64,000 bases of DNA from an uncultured Clostridia bacterium (GCA_932222125.1 CAKNZJ010000249.1:62001-126000), one strand, 5' to 3'. Shown: positions 24,986 to 34,663, numbered from the stretch's first letter. Made by a program: numbers and translations. Notes: generated by a model not told the origin, from the sequence alone.

Positions 24986-24986
24986 A

Positions 24987-25015
24987 TTGCATTTAAAACT
25001 TTATTGTAGTAAAAT
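24987..25015 (+). promoter_or_regulatory. Promoter of icd
   Basis: TTGCAT (24987-24992), 17 bases, TAAAAT (25010-25015), directly after the preceding terminator. Confidence 0.7.
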
Positions 25016-25048
25016 AAAGGGACAAAACAGGCAAGGAGCGAAGTGCGA

Positions 25049-26248
25049 ATGAGTAAGTTACAGATGAACACGCCCCTGGTGGAGATGGATGGGGATGAGA
25101 TGACCCGAATCCTCTGGCAGCAGATCAAGGAGGAACTGCTGGAGCCATACATTGAGTTGAAGACGGAGTACTATGACCTGGGATTGCCCAATCGGGAGGC
25201 TACAGGAGACCAGGTGACGGTGGATTCTGCTCAGGCCAACAAGAAGTATGGTGTGGCGGTGAAGTGCGCCACGATTACCCCAAATGCCCAGCGAGTAGAG
25301 GAGTATAAGCTTTCCCAGATGTGGAAATCCCCCAACGGCACTATCCGGGCGATTTTGGACGGCACGGTATTCCGGGCTCCCATCATGGTAAAAGGTCTGA
25401 ACCCGGTGGTGAAGAATTGGCAGGCCCCCATCACCATCGCTCGCCACGCTTTCGGCGATGTGTATAAGGCCGCCGAATACAAGGTCCCGGGTCCGGGAAC
25501 GGCGGAGTTGGTGTTTACTGGGGCGGATGGACAGGAGGTGCGCCAGACCATCCAGAAATTCGACGGCCCAGGCGTGATTCAGGGGCAGTTCAACGTAAAC
25601 CGCTCCATCACCTCCTTTGCTCACTCCTGCTTCAAGTTTGCACTGGACACCAAGCAAGATCTGTGGTTTTCCACCAAGGATACCATCTCCAAGCAGTACG
25701 ACCACACCTTTAAAGATATCTTTGCGGCAGTTTATGAGGAGGACTACAAGGAGAGGTTCCAGCAGGCGGGCATCACCTATTTCTATACCCTCATTGACGA
25801 CGCAGTGGCCCGGGTCATCCGTTCCAAGGGGGGCTTTATCTGGGCCTGCAAGAACTATGATGGCGACGTGATGAGCGACATGGTGTCCACCGCATTCGGT
25901 TCGCTGGCCATGATGACCTCTGTGCTGGTATCCCCAGACGGCAACTATGAGTATGAGGCCGCCCACGGCACCGTCACCCAGCACTATTACCGCCACTTGA
26001 AGGGAGAGCAGGTGTCCACTAACCCCATGGCCACCTTGTTTGCCTGGACAGGGGCGCTTGGGAAACGGGGCGAGCTGGATGGGCTGCCCCAACTTACTGC
26101 TTTCGCCAAGAAGCTGGAGAAGGCTGCTGTTGACACCATCGAGAGCGGCGTGATGACAGGTGATCTGGTAGGCCTCTGGGAGGGAAGGGCCAAGGCCCGG
26201 AAGGTCACCGGGCTAGAATTTCTCCGGGCCATCCGGGAGAGGCTGTGA
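25049..26248 (+). CDS. icd: NADP-dependent isocitrate dehydrogenase
   Basis: Oxidative decarboxylation of isocitrate to 2-oxoglutarate, supplying glutamate carbon. The 399-residue protein is of the eukaryotic-like homodimeric type II family: PLVEMDGDEMTRILWQ, KCATITPNAQRVEEY, SPNGTIRAILDGTVFRAPI, IDDAVARVIRS, CKNYDGDVMSDMV and EAAHGTVTQHY all fit. ATG at 25049 follows AAGGAG at ten bases; GTG at 25043 is an alternative adding two residues. It is a single-gene unit; no aconitase or citrate synthase lies nearby. Confidence 0.96.
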   Translation: MSKLQMNTPLVEMDGDEMTRILWQQIKEELLEPYIELKTEYYDLGLPNREATGDQVTVDSAQANKKYGVAVKCATITPNAQRVEEYKLSQMWKSPNGTIRAILDGTVFRAPIMVKGLNPVVKNWQAPITIARHAFGDVYKAAEYKVPGPGTAELVFTGADGQEVRQTIQKFDGPGVIQGQFNVNRSITSFAHSCFKFALDTKQDLWFSTKDTISKQYDHTFKDIFAAVYEEDYKERFQQAGITYFYTLIDDAVARVIRSKGGFIWACKNYDGDVMSDMVSTAFGSLAMMTSVLVSPDGNYEYEAAHGTVTQHYYRHLKGEQVSTNPMATLFAWTGALGKRGELDGLPQLTAFAKKLEKAAVDTIESGVMTGDLVGLWEGRAKARKVTGLEFLRAIRERL

Positions 26249-26410
26249 GAGTACAACGTACTTTCTGACTAACAGACCATGTGGGTAAAACGTTTTGATT
26301 GAACCTGGGGACCGGTTTTGTGGAAGGCATGGAGGAAGGGACTGAGGTATTGAAAACGCATCAAACTGGCTAATCAACTTGGGAAGCAATGTGTCAGCAC
26401 CGTAAAAAGA

Positions 26411-26437
26411 CCCCTGCGCCGCTTTGCGGCGCAGGGG
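26411..26437. terminator. Bidirectional terminator between icd and the Clp ATPase gene
   Basis: A perfect 12-bp stem (CCCCTGCGCCGC) with a TTT loop. It is T-rich on the plus side and has AAAAA on the other, serving two convergent genes. Confidence 0.88.
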
Positions 26438-26461
26438 TTCTGATTTTCTTTCAGATTGGCC

Positions 26462-29011
26462 TCAATCAGTTGTGACGTTCAGGGTTTCCCCATCAGCGGA
26501 CAGGTTCACCATGGTGATGGGCTGTGCATACCGCTGGATGAGCTTGGCGGCGATGGGATCCTCCAAGTCCTTTTGAATCTGACGGCGCAGATTGCGGGCG
26601 CCATAGACAGCGGAGTAGGACTTTTTCACAAGATAGTCCAGCACAGAGCCATCGTAGGCGAAACGAATATGTTTGTCGGCCATAACGGCCTCCAACTCGG
26701 ACAACATGATCCTGGCGATGTCTTTGAAATTTTCCTCCGAGAGCTGGCTGAAGTAGACGATCTCATCCACCCGGTTGATAAACTCAGGCCGGAGGAAGGA
26801 CTCTAAGCCCTTCATGGCCTTGTCTTTGCCCAGCTGGTTGGCGGTGCGGTCAAAGCCAAGAGAACCTCCCTTGATATTGCTTCCCGCGTTGGAGGTCATG
26901 ACGATCACTGTATTTTCAAAGTTGACTACCTTACCGTGAGCGTCAGAGATGTGTCCATCGTCCAAAATCTGGAGCAGCACATTGAGCACATCGGGGTGGG
27001 CCTTCTCAATTTCATCAAAGAGAATGACCGAATAGGGTTTGCGGCGGATCTTCTCCGTAAGCTGTCCTGCATCGTCATAGCCTACATATCCCGGTGGAGA
27101 ACCGATGATACGGGAGACAGAATGCTTTTCCATAAACTCGCTCATATCCAGCCGAATGAGGGATTCCGGAGAAGAGAATAGGTCGGCGGCCAGTTGCTTT
27201 ACCAACTCGGTCTTGCCCACGCCGGTGGACCCCACAAAGATAAAGGACACCGGCTTGTGTTTGGCGGAGATGCCTACCCGGCCACGGCGGATGGCGTTGG
27301 CCACGGCGGATACCGCCTGGTCTTGGCCTACGATGTGGGACTTCAGGCGCTCCTCCAGCTTGGCAAGCCGTTCAAATTCCTGTTCTTGGATCTGGGAGGC
27401 GGGAATCTTGGTCCACAGTTCGATGACCTTAGCCAGATGGGCGGCAGTCAGCGGAGGATTACCCTTGGCAGCTAAGCTGTCCCGCTCAGCGGTAAGTTTG
27501 GCCTGACAGCTTTTCAGCTCCGCCAGCCGTTGATAGGCTTGATCATTGGCGGCGGTCTGGACCTCCTTCTTCTGTGCAGCTACAGTGGATAGCTGCTGCT
27601 GCAATTCAGCAATCTGGCGGCAGCGGCTTTCCTGCCGTTCTTGGAAGGCTGGGTCGGTGCGGTTAGGGGCTTCGGCATCATCCCGGCTGACTGCCATCTC
27701 CAGGGTGTCCCGCTGGCGTTGGAGCCGCTGCTCTTGGTGCTGAAGCTCCTGAAGCCGGGGGTCATTCTGCCCCCCGGTAGAGGCCAGAACCAGCTCCATC
27801 TCCTTGGCGTAGTCAGCCAATTCCTTGTCAATCTCCGCCAGGCGGGCCAGTTCCTGATTGTGTAGGTTGACATCGGAGGAGGCCTCATCAATGAGGTCGA
27901 TGGCCTTGTCCGGAAGATAGCGGTCGGTGATATACCGCTCGCTCATGGTCACCGCCAGCCGGCACATATCCGGACTGATGGACACATGATGGAAGCCCTC
28001 GTAATAGGGCGCGATACCCCGGATGATCTCTACCGCTTCGTCGACAGAGGGTTCTTCCACCATGACAGGCTGGAAGCGGCGTTCCAAGGCGGAGTCCTTT
28101 TCGATATATTTGCGGTACTCGGTGAGGGTGGTGGCGCCGATCACCTGGATTTCTCCCCGGCTCAGGGCGGGCTTGAGGATGTTAGCGGCATTCATAGAGC
28201 CTTCGGCGTCCCCCGCGCCTACGATAGAGTGTACCTCGTCAATGACCAGGATGATGTTGCCCAGTTTTTTAACCTCATCGATGAGACCTTTCATGCGGCT
28301 TTCAAACTGTCCCCGAAACTGGGTGCCGGCCACCAGGGCGGTGAGATCCAGTAGGTAAACCTCTTTATCAAGCAGCTTATAGGGCACGTTTCGGTCATAG
28401 ATGCGTTGTGCCAATCCTTCTGCGATGGCAGTCTTGCCTACCCCCGGCTCACCAATGAGACAGGGGTTATTCTTTTGCCGGCGGTTCAAAATTTGGATGG
28501 TGCGTTGGATCTCGCTGTCCCGGCCCACAATGGAGTCCAGCTTACCCTCCCCGGCCTTGCGGGTGAGTGAGATGCAGTAGTTTTCCAAAAACTTGCGTTT
28601 TGGCCCTCGCTCCCCTTTAGAGGCGTCCTTACTCTCTTTGGGCGTATTCCCCCCCCGATGGGGCTGCTCATTATTTTGACTGTTGGGATGTTGTCCCTGG
28701 CCGCCCAATAATTTATTCAGGAAGGGGAAGGTGGCTGTGCGGCCCTCATCATCCTCGGACTGCTCCTCCACGGGGGTGAGTCCCTCCGCGTCCTCGGCGC
28801 CGCCGAAAGCGGACAACATCTCATTGGAGATGGAGTCTAGATCTTCCTCAGAAATGCCCATCTTCTTCATCATGTCGTCTACTGGCTTGATGCCCATATC
28901 CCGGGCGCATTTGAGGCAGAGTCCCTCGCTTTTGCTTTGACCGTTTTCAATCTTTGTTATAAAGATGACTGCCACATTATTGCGGCAACGTGTGCAATAG
29001 GTAGGTTGCAT
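26462..29011 (-). CDS. Clp ATPase with N-terminal zinc finger (ClpE-like)
   Basis: An 849-residue HSP100 unfoldase. An N-terminal four-cysteine zinc finger (CTRC and CLKC, residues 6-35) replaces the Clp_N repeats. The first AAA+ module has GEPGVGKTAIAEGLA and VIDEVHSIVGAGDAEGSMNA, then comes a long glutamine/arginine-rich coiled coil (about residues 400-520), and the second AAA+ has GSTGVGKTELVKQLA, ILFDEIEKAHPDV and SNAGS. A LGF tripeptide in SLGFD at the expected place should dock ClpP. It thus unfolds proteins for ClpP, likely under stress. ATG at 29011 follows AAAGGAG. No ctsR or mcsAB is adjacent, unlike clpC operons. Confidence 0.92.
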   Translation of the reverse strand: MQPTYCTRCRNNVAVIFITKIENGQSKSEGLCLKCARDMGIKPVDDMMKKMGISEEDLDSISNEMLSAFGGAEDAEGLTPVEEQSEDDEGRTATFPFLNKLLGGQGQHPNSQNNEQPHRGGNTPKESKDASKGERGPKRKFLENYCISLTRKAGEGKLDSIVGRDSEIQRTIQILNRRQKNNPCLIGEPGVGKTAIAEGLAQRIYDRNVPYKLLDKEVYLLDLTALVAGTQFRGQFESRMKGLIDEVKKLGNIILVIDEVHSIVGAGDAEGSMNAANILKPALSRGEIQVIGATTLTEYRKYIEKDSALERRFQPVMVEEPSVDEAVEIIRGIAPYYEGFHHVSISPDMCRLAVTMSERYITDRYLPDKAIDLIDEASSDVNLHNQELARLAEIDKELADYAKEMELVLASTGGQNDPRLQELQHQEQRLQRQRDTLEMAVSRDDAEAPNRTDPAFQERQESRCRQIAELQQQLSTVAAQKKEVQTAANDQAYQRLAELKSCQAKLTAERDSLAAKGNPPLTAAHLAKVIELWTKIPASQIQEQEFERLAKLEERLKSHIVGQDQAVSAVANAIRRGRVGISAKHKPVSFIFVGSTGVGKTELVKQLAADLFSSPESLIRLDMSEFMEKHSVSRIIGSPPGYVGYDDAGQLTEKIRRKPYSVILFDEIEKAHPDVLNVLLQILDDGHISDAHGKVVNFENTVIVMTSNAGSNIKGGSLGFDRTANQLGKDKAMKGLESFLRPEFINRVDEIVYFSQLSEENFKDIARIMLSELEAVMADKHIRFAYDGSVLDYLVKKSYSAVYGARNLRRQIQKDLEDPIAAKLIQRYAQPITMVNLSADGETLNVTTD

Positions 29012-29101
29012 GGATAGTCTCCTTTCAGGGGATATGTCTTTAGGCCGTAACATACCAGATAAATATGAACGAGTCATGAATTTTAGAGTGGTAATTTTCG
29101 T

Positions 29102-29776
29102 TCACATAGGGAAATCGTTCAGCAGCCGTCCCAGACGGTGAATGGTGAACCAGGAGAGGACCGGGGTATCCGGCGCTGACGGCACCCACCCGGCCAACTG
29201 GCCCAGCCACACCAACACCACGATCAGCACCGCAGCCTTGGCCAGACCGATCAACAGCCCGCCTGTCCAATTGACGGTGGATAGGATAGGCAGGCGGGCA
29301 GCCAGATTCAGAGCGCGGCTAGCGATGAACCAAATGAGCAGAATGGACAAAAAGGCAAGAGCGAACAGCACAGCTTTGGCAATCCCTTTGGAGAGATAGT
29401 TTGCTAGGGCGTTCACTGGGGTGAGTTGTTCCGATTGAAGGGCATTTTGAGCTACTTCGTTGCTCAAAATGGAGGAAAAGCCGGAAAACAGTCCCTCTTC
29501 ATTGATATGGGTCAATAGGTCGTCCATGGAGTAATTATCCCGCCCATCCGCCTGGTCGTCGGCAGACTCTGTGCCCAGGATGGTGCGGACAATGGCAGGC
29601 TGGATCAGGTGGGAGACAGGTTGCCAGAACATATTGGAGACAAGCTGAGCACCCAAAAAAGCAGTAAGGACAGCGGCCAGGCCACATAGGGACAAGACAA
29701 ATCCCCGGGAGGCTCCACGCCAACCGAAAAAGGCCAGCAGCGCCAGGATTAGAAGGTCAAACAGATAAGTAGGCAT
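29102..29776 (-). CDS. CvpA-family membrane protein
   Basis: A 224-residue protein with four membrane segments. The N terminus (YLFDLLILALLAFFGWRGAS, RGFVLSLCGL) and the final pair of helices are typical of CvpA, linked to colicin V production in E. coli and to envelope stress in others. A hydrophilic loop (residues 65-130) is longer than in proteobacterial CvpA. ATG at 29776 follows GAAGGAG. It follows the DUF5711 gene in the operon. Confidence 0.85.
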   Translation of the reverse strand: MPTYLFDLLILALLAFFGWRGASRGFVLSLCGLAAVLTAFLGAQLVSNMFWQPVSHLIQPAIVRTILGTESADDQADGRDNYSMDDLLTHINEEGLFSGFSSILSNEVAQNALQSEQLTPVNALANYLSKGIAKAVLFALAFLSILLIWFIASRALNLAARLPILSTVNWTGGLLIGLAKAAVLIVVLVWLGQLAGWVPSAPDTPVLSWFTIHRLGRLLNDFPM

Positions 29777-29831
29777 AGCTGTCTCCTTCCCCTGGCCATC
29801 CGGCCAGGTTGAATTCATAGGGAAGTAACGG

Positions 29832-30992
29832 TCAGGGAACATAAAAATGGGCCTGACCATCTGAGATGAGAATGGCGGAACCATTATTCATCAGCAGAAC
29901 TACGCGGTTCCCCTGGGTGCCTTCCAGGGAGGCGTACAACTCCAACTGATTGGTATAGATATCCAGCCGGTTGTTGGTGAGCACCGCCAGATACCGCCCT
30001 GCGGCGGAAATTGAAAGCACTTGTTCGTTTAGCTCCAGAGTGCGGTGTGCTCCGGTATCATCCACTACCCACAGCTCCCCCTGATTTCCCGCTCGGTACC
30101 GGCCCAGCAGGACAGCGGAAAAGCCGTCTCCCCCCAGAGCATAGCGGCGAAGATAGCGGTCAGACCAGGCCACTGTGGTAGTATCGCCCTGATGGTTGGT
30201 GATTCCCAAACCCTGGTCACCAAGGGTCCAGACCGCAGAGGGGGTGTGCTTGGTCTCCAGAATCACCGAGGAGCCCAGGGGGCAGGTGACATCGGGTGTG
30301 TAACTGCCGTTGGCATAATCCATAGAGTACAGGGATAGGGTGGTGGAAAAAACGCCGCTTTCTTGGCCAACGGTGACGATGGACAGAGTGCGTCCGTTAT
30401 CGGACAGAGCAGCATCCATAGCAAAGGTGGAGGAAAGGTTGACGCTCATCACCGGAATATATGTGGTGTCGTACACCGTCACCGCGCTGCGATAGCCGCT
30501 GGGCTGGGTGACCACGGTGAGTTGTCCGTTCCGGTTTAGCCGAGCGGATAAAATGGAGTCCATGTTCTCAACGGACCACAGCAGGGAGCGCTGACCAAGG
30601 ATATAGAGAGAAGAACCTCCAGCATCATAGACCACCGCCAGAGAGCCGTTGATACTTACCACAGGGCTGGACATAGTGACTGATTCATTGACATACTGGA
30701 TGCCGCTTCCGGAATAGAGGGAGATGGAATTGCCGGAGCACACCAGCAGATCGCCGTCCAGCACGGCAAAGCAGTCCCCCAGGTCACCGTCATAGCGAAA
30801 GGATTCGGCCTGACCACTGTCGTTAAGGGCTAGGAAACGGTATTGAAACCAGCGACGGAGGCTGTCCAAGCTCAGGCTGTCCCGGAAGGCCACCGCAGCC
30901 ACCGCCCCGAGCGCTACTGCCAGGGCCAGCAGAAATAGAGCCAACCGCTTCAGGAAGTTCGGCTGCTTTTTTTGTGCTTTGTTCGGTTCCAT
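29832..30992 (-). CDS. DUF5711 protein: membrane-anchored beta-propeller
   Basis: A 386-residue protein with a basic cytoplasmic tail and one membrane helix (residues 16-37), followed by a repetitive beta-rich domain with blades such as DGDLLVCSGNSISLYSGSG, INGSLAVVYDAGGSSLYIL and AAGRYLAVLTNNRLDIYTN, as in WD40/PQQ-like propellers. Firmicute DUF5711 proteins have this layout. It probably faces the outside, perhaps as a scaffold; no function is established. The start follows AAAGGAGG. Confidence 0.78.
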   Translation of the reverse strand: MEPNKAQKKQPNFLKRLALFLLALAVALGAVAAVAFRDSLSLDSLRRWFQYRFLALNDSGQAESFRYDGDLGDCFAVLDGDLLVCSGNSISLYSGSGIQYVNESVTMSSPVVSINGSLAVVYDAGGSSLYILGQRSLLWSVENMDSILSARLNRNGQLTVVTQPSGYRSAVTVYDTTYIPVMSVNLSSTFAMDAALSDNGRTLSIVTVGQESGVFSTTLSLYSMDYANGSYTPDVTCPLGSSVILETKHTPSAVWTLGDQGLGITNHQGDTTTVAWSDRYLRRYALGGDGFSAVLLGRYRAGNQGELWVVDDTGAHRTLELNEQVLSISAAGRYLAVLTNNRLDIYTNQLELYASLEGTQGNRVVLLMNNGSAILISDGQAHFYVP

Positions 30993-31034
30993 AGTGGAGC
31001 CTCCTTTCTGCTGTTTTATTCTGCCACCCCATGC

Positions 31035-31790
31035 TTACAGCACATCTTCGCGATACCACAAGTTCGTCATGTATAATCCGTCCGGCGGCGCGGTGGGGCC
31101 GGCCAGAGTGCGGTTGCGGGAGGACAAAATGGCTGGGATGAGGCAGGGGTCCAGCTTACCCTCAGCAGCGTAGACACAAGTGCCTACCATGGCCCGGACC
31201 ATGTTATAGAGGAAGCCATCGGCACACACACGGCAGTGGATGAGCTCATTGTGACGCTCGATATAAAAATAGTGAACGGTGCGCACCGTAGTGCGGGTCT
31301 CAGTTCCCACAGAGCGGACCGCGGCAAAGTCATGGGTGCCCACAAATTGTCGGGCTGCCTGTGCCATGACTGTCTCGTCCAGCGGCTTGGGATGGAACCA
31401 AACCCGGTTGACGTGGAAAGGGTCCCGGATGCGGGAGTTGTAAATGCGGTAAGTGTACTCCTTTTTCAGGCAGGAACCGATGGCGTTAAAGCTGTGGGGT
31501 ACCACAGTGGCTTTGCATACGCAGATATCATCGGGTAGCCGGGTGTTCACCGCTAAGGGCAGCCGCTCTACCGGAATGCCGGAGGTGGTGTAGAAGTTGG
31601 CCACATAGAGTTGCGCGTGGACGCCAGCATCGGTGCGGCCTGCCCCAGTGACCTTGACTGGATGGCATACCACCGAGGAGAGGGCCTTTTCCAAGGTCTC
31701 TGCTACAGAAGAGGCATTTTTTTGTACCTGCCAGCCATGGTAAGCAGTGCCGATGTAGCTGAGGCGCAAGGCGATATTGCGCTGTTCCAT
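31035..31790 (-). CDS. truA: tRNA pseudouridine(38-40) synthase
   Basis: TruA isomerises U38-U40 in the tRNA anticodon arm. The 251-residue protein has RLSYIGTAYHGWQVQ, the catalytic Asp in GAGRTDAGVHA near residue 52 and NMVRAMVGTCVYAAEGK toward the end. ATG at 31790 follows GAAAGGCGGTG; the ribosome site lies inside the end of ecfT. Genes for the ECF module and truA often form one unit with ribosomal protein genes in Firmicutes; here the ribosomal genes are absent. Confidence 0.95.
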   Translation of the reverse strand: MEQRNIALRLSYIGTAYHGWQVQKNASSVAETLEKALSSVVCHPVKVTGAGRTDAGVHAQLYVANFYTTSGIPVERLPLAVNTRLPDDICVCKATVVPHSFNAIGSCLKKEYTYRIYNSRIRDPFHVNRVWFHPKPLDETVMAQAARQFVGTHDFAAVRSVGTETRTTVRTVHYFYIERHNELIHCRVCADGFLYNMVRAMVGTCVYAAEGKLDPCLIPAILSSRNRTLAGPTAPPDGLYMTNLWYREDVL

Positions 31791-31812
31791 GGGGACACCG
31801 CCTTTCTCAGGA

Positions 31813-32619
31813 TTATAACCCAAACCAGCTCAGTATGCCGATGCACACGCACAAGGTAAGCGCCCCGGTGATGAACAAGCCGTCTTTGGGCTGGTAGTGG
31901 AGCTGGTTCATCCGGGTGCGGCCCTCGCCACCATGGTAGCAGCGGCACTCCATGGCGGTGGCCAGCTCGTCCGCCCGCCGGAAAGCCGAGATAAACAGCG
32001 GGACCAGCAGGGGAATCAGCGCTTTGGATTTCTGGATGAGATGGCCTGAATCAAAGTCCGCGCCCCTGGCTCGTTGGGCCGACATGATCTTATCTGTCTC
32101 CTCGATAAGAGTGGGGATAAAGCGCAGGGCGATGGACATGATCATAGACAGTTCGTGAACCGGCACCCTGATTTTTTTTAAGGGAGAGAGCAGGCTTTCC
32201 AAACCATCGGTGAGGGATAGGGGGGAGGTGGTGTAGGTGAGTAGGAAGGTGCAGGAGATGAGCATCAAGATACGCACGGTCATAAAGAAAGCGTGGAGTA
32301 GCCCCTGGTAGGTGATGGTGAAGATCCAAAAGGATACCAGCGGGGTACCTGGAGTGTAGAAGGCGTTGAGCACAGCGGTGAACACCAGCAGGAAGACAAC
32401 TGGCTTCATACCCCGAAGCAGGGCCTTGAGGCGGACGGTGGATACCTTGATCATGCAGGCCAGAACAAAGAGCAGGATAGCATAGGTGACAAACTGTCTA
32501 GCCAGGAACAGCGCAATAATATAGATCACCATAGCCAGCAGTTTAGCCCGTGGATCCAGCCGGTGGATGGGAGAATTGCCTGGGAAAAATTGTCCCAGCG
32601 TGATATCCTTCAGCGCCAT
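31813..32619 (-). CDS. ecfT: ECF transporter transmembrane component
   Basis: A 268-residue membrane protein with about six helices, joining the ATPases to vitamin-binding S components. It starts MALKDITLGQFFPGNSPIHR, common to EcfT, and carries the coupling motif AQRARGADF near residue 185 and AMECRCYHGGEGRTR near residue 225. Its start overlaps the end of ecfA2. No S component is encoded in the window, so this is a shared group II module that serves several vitamins. Confidence 0.94.
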   Translation of the reverse strand: MALKDITLGQFFPGNSPIHRLDPRAKLLAMVIYIIALFLARQFVTYAILLFVLACMIKVSTVRLKALLRGMKPVVFLLVFTAVLNAFYTPGTPLVSFWIFTITYQGLLHAFFMTVRILMLISCTFLLTYTTSPLSLTDGLESLLSPLKKIRVPVHELSMIMSIALRFIPTLIEETDKIMSAQRARGADFDSGHLIQKSKALIPLLVPLFISAFRRADELATAMECRCYHGGEGRTRMNQLHYQPKDGLFITGALTLCVCIGILSWFGL

Positions 32620-33485
32620 TCAGCCTGCCCCTTCCTTTTGAGTGCATCCAGCACCGCATCCCGAGCCTGTTGGATGGTGTACACAGCGGGGGGAACGCTT
32701 ATCCCAATATCCCGCAGTCGGGCAAATACCTGGGTCATAGCGGGGATGCCAAGCCCCATGGCCTCCAGTTCTGCCGCGTGGGCAAACACCTGGGGGGGCT
32801 GGCCGGAGAAGGGGATGCTTCCGCGGTGGATGACAACCAGACGCTCTGCTTCTCTGGCCACTTCTTCCATAGAGTGGGACACCAGAAGGATGCAGGCGCC
32901 CTTTTCCTGGTGGTAGGTGCGGATGTTTTCCAAAATCTGAGCTGAGCCTGCCGGGTCCAGTCCGGCGGTGGGTTCGTCCAGTATCAGTACGGACGGCTCC
33001 ATGGCGATGACACCGGCGATGGCCACCCGGCGTTTCTGTCCTCCGGACAGGTCAAAGGGGGACTTATCCAACACTTCGTCGCCAAGCCCAACAAAGCGGG
33101 CGGACTGGCGTACCCGGCGGTCGATCTCCTCTTGATCTAGCCCCATATTCCGAGGGCCAAAGGAGATATCTTGGTAGACGGTCTCCTCAAAGAGCTGGTA
33201 CTCTGGATACTGGAACACCAGACCAACTTGGAAGCGCACCGCCCGGGTGTAGGCTTTGGTGCTCCAGATATCCTCTCCATCGAAGAGAACCTGGCCAGAG
33301 CTAGGCTTAAGCAGGCCGTTCAGATGCTGAATCAGGGTGGATTTTCCTGAACCGGTGCGCCCGATAATGGCTACATACTCTCCCGGCTGGGCAGAGAAGT
33401 TCACCCCGTCCAGAGCCACGTGTTCAAAGGGTGTGCCCTGACTGTAAATATGAGTGAGTTGTCTGGTCTCGATGATTGGATTCAT
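32610..33485 (-). CDS. ecfA2: ECF transporter ATPase A2
   Basis: A 291-residue ABC ATPase with Walker A GRTGSGKST, Q-loop VGLVFQYPEYQLFEETV, signature LSGGQKRRVAIAGVIAM, Walker B LILDEPTAGLDP and switch histidine in LVSHSMEEV. The FQYPEYQLFEETV stretch is the EcfA2 hallmark, and it heterodimerises with EcfA1. I chose ATG at 33485 (MNPIIETRQLTHIYS); an upstream in-frame start lacks a better ribosome site. Confidence 0.94.
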   Translation of the reverse strand: MNPIIETRQLTHIYSQGTPFEHVALDGVNFSAQPGEYVAIIGRTGSGKSTLIQHLNGLLKPSSGQVLFDGEDIWSTKAYTRAVRFQVGLVFQYPEYQLFEETVYQDISFGPRNMGLDQEEIDRRVRQSARFVGLGDEVLDKSPFDLSGGQKRRVAIAGVIAMEPSVLILDEPTAGLDPAGSAQILENIRTYHQEKGACILLVSHSMEEVAREAERLVVIHRGSIPFSGQPPQVFAHAAELEAMGLGIPAMTQVFARLRDIGISVPPAVYTIQQARDAVLDALKRKGQAEWR

Positions 33486-33518
33486 AGACTTCCGTGTCCT
33501 TGTCAATGATTGATGGTA

Positions 33519-34367
33519 TCATGTCAGTAGCAGCTTTAGCGCCCGGACGCAATCGTCCACTGTGAGGGCATCCAGAGGGACATTAAGCCCATGCCTGCGC
33601 AGTTCGTACATTAGGGCTACCGGCTGAGGGACCTCCAGACCCATGGCCCGCAGGCCGTCCACATTCTGGAACACCTGGCTGGGATGGGCGTCGGCGGCCA
33701 CCTGGCCGCCCTGCATTACAATGAGGCGGTCTGCCTGGGCGGCCTCATCCATGTGGTGAGTGATGAGCACCACGGTGATACCTTCATCCCGGTTCAGAGC
33801 CTGAATGGTGGACATGACCTCCCGGCGCCCCACCGGGTCCAGCATGGCGGTGGGTTCGTCCAGTACGATGCACCGGGGACGCATGGCCAGTACACCGGCG
33901 ATGGCCACCCGCTGCTTTTGTCCCCCAGATAGAAGATGGGGCGCGTGGCGGGCGTAGTCGGACATGCCGACGGTGGCCAGGGCTTGATCCACCCGCTGGC
34001 GGATCTCGGCGGAGGGAATCCCCAAGTTTTCCGGGGCGAAGGCCACATCCTCCTCCACAACGCTGGCCACGATCTGGTTATCCGGATTCTGAAACACCAT
34101 CCCCACCTGCCGGCGAATGTCCAGCAGGTGGGCTTCCTCTGTGGTATCCAACCCATTCACATACACCTTGCCGCCGGAGGGGAGCAGAATGGCATTCATA
34201 TGCTTGGCCAAGGTGGACTTGCCAGACCCATTATGACCTAGCACAGCCACAAAGGAGCCAGATTCAATGGACAAGGTCACTTCGTCCAGTACTGTGGGGG
34301 CCGCGCCCTCCTCGGTGGTATAGCGAAAAGTGAGGTGTTCAGTTTGGATGATGGGGTGGTGGGACAT
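33519..34367 (-). CDS. ecfA1: ECF transporter ATPase A1
   Basis: A 282-residue ABC ATPase: Walker A GHNGSGKST, Q-loop VGMVFQNPDNQIVASVVEED (the EcfA1 hallmark), signature LLSGGQKQRVAIAGVLAM, Walker B IVLDEPTAMLDP and the switch histidine in ITHHMDEAA. It energises vitamin uptake with EcfA2 and EcfT. The gene starts five bases after the stop of the TfoX-like gene, so all are in one operon. Confidence 0.94.
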   Translation of the reverse strand: MSHHPIIQTEHLTFRYTTEEGAAPTVLDEVTLSIESGSFVAVLGHNGSGKSTLAKHMNAILLPSGGKVYVNGLDTTEEAHLLDIRRQVGMVFQNPDNQIVASVVEEDVAFAPENLGIPSAEIRQRVDQALATVGMSDYARHAPHLLSGGQKQRVAIAGVLAMRPRCIVLDEPTAMLDPVGRREVMSTIQALNRDEGITVVLITHHMDEAAQADRLIVMQGGQVAADAHPSQVFQNVDGLRAMGLEVPQPVALMYELRRHGLNVPLDALTVDDCVRALKLLLT

Positions 34368-34371
34368 GACA

Positions 34372-34629
34372 TTACCCCTTTAAAGCATCGCTGAACTCTT
34401 TCAGCGTTTGTTTTTTATCATCCGGCAGTCTGTTGAAGTCAATATTCAGGAGCGCCCCCTCCAATGCGTACAGATGCACCAGGCACACTTGGGGATATAG
34501 CATTTTCAATTTGAAAAACGCCTGCTTCGCCCCCAATTCCGCCAGCGTTTGAGGGGAGTCGACTCCAACTGCTAGCAGCTTCCGCTCCAGTTCCTTCCCG
34601 ATATTTTTCATGGATGTCAATCCCGACAT
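34372..34629 (-). CDS. TfoX C-terminal-domain protein
   Basis: An 85-residue protein consisting only of a TfoX_C-like helix-hairpin domain (MKNIGKELERKLLAVGVDSP, TLAELGAKQAFFKLKMLYP, LYALEGALLNIDFNRLP). In Gram-negatives this domain is part of the competence regulator TfoX/Sxy; stand-alone copies occur widely in Firmicutes without a known role. ATG at 34629 follows GGAGG at nine bases. It sits between the methyltransferase and ecfA1 genes. Confidence 0.85.
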   Translation of the reverse strand: MSGLTSMKNIGKELERKLLAVGVDSPQTLAELGAKQAFFKLKMLYPQVCLVHLYALEGALLNIDFNRLPDDKKQTLKEFSDALKG

Positions 34630-34663
34630 ACTAAATCGCCTCCGTGAATGTTTGGTTTCGCCG

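Noticed and set aside
25058..26092. A 344-codon antisense frame over icd
   Set aside because: Shadow of a strongly conserved enzyme gene; no ribosome site or domain.
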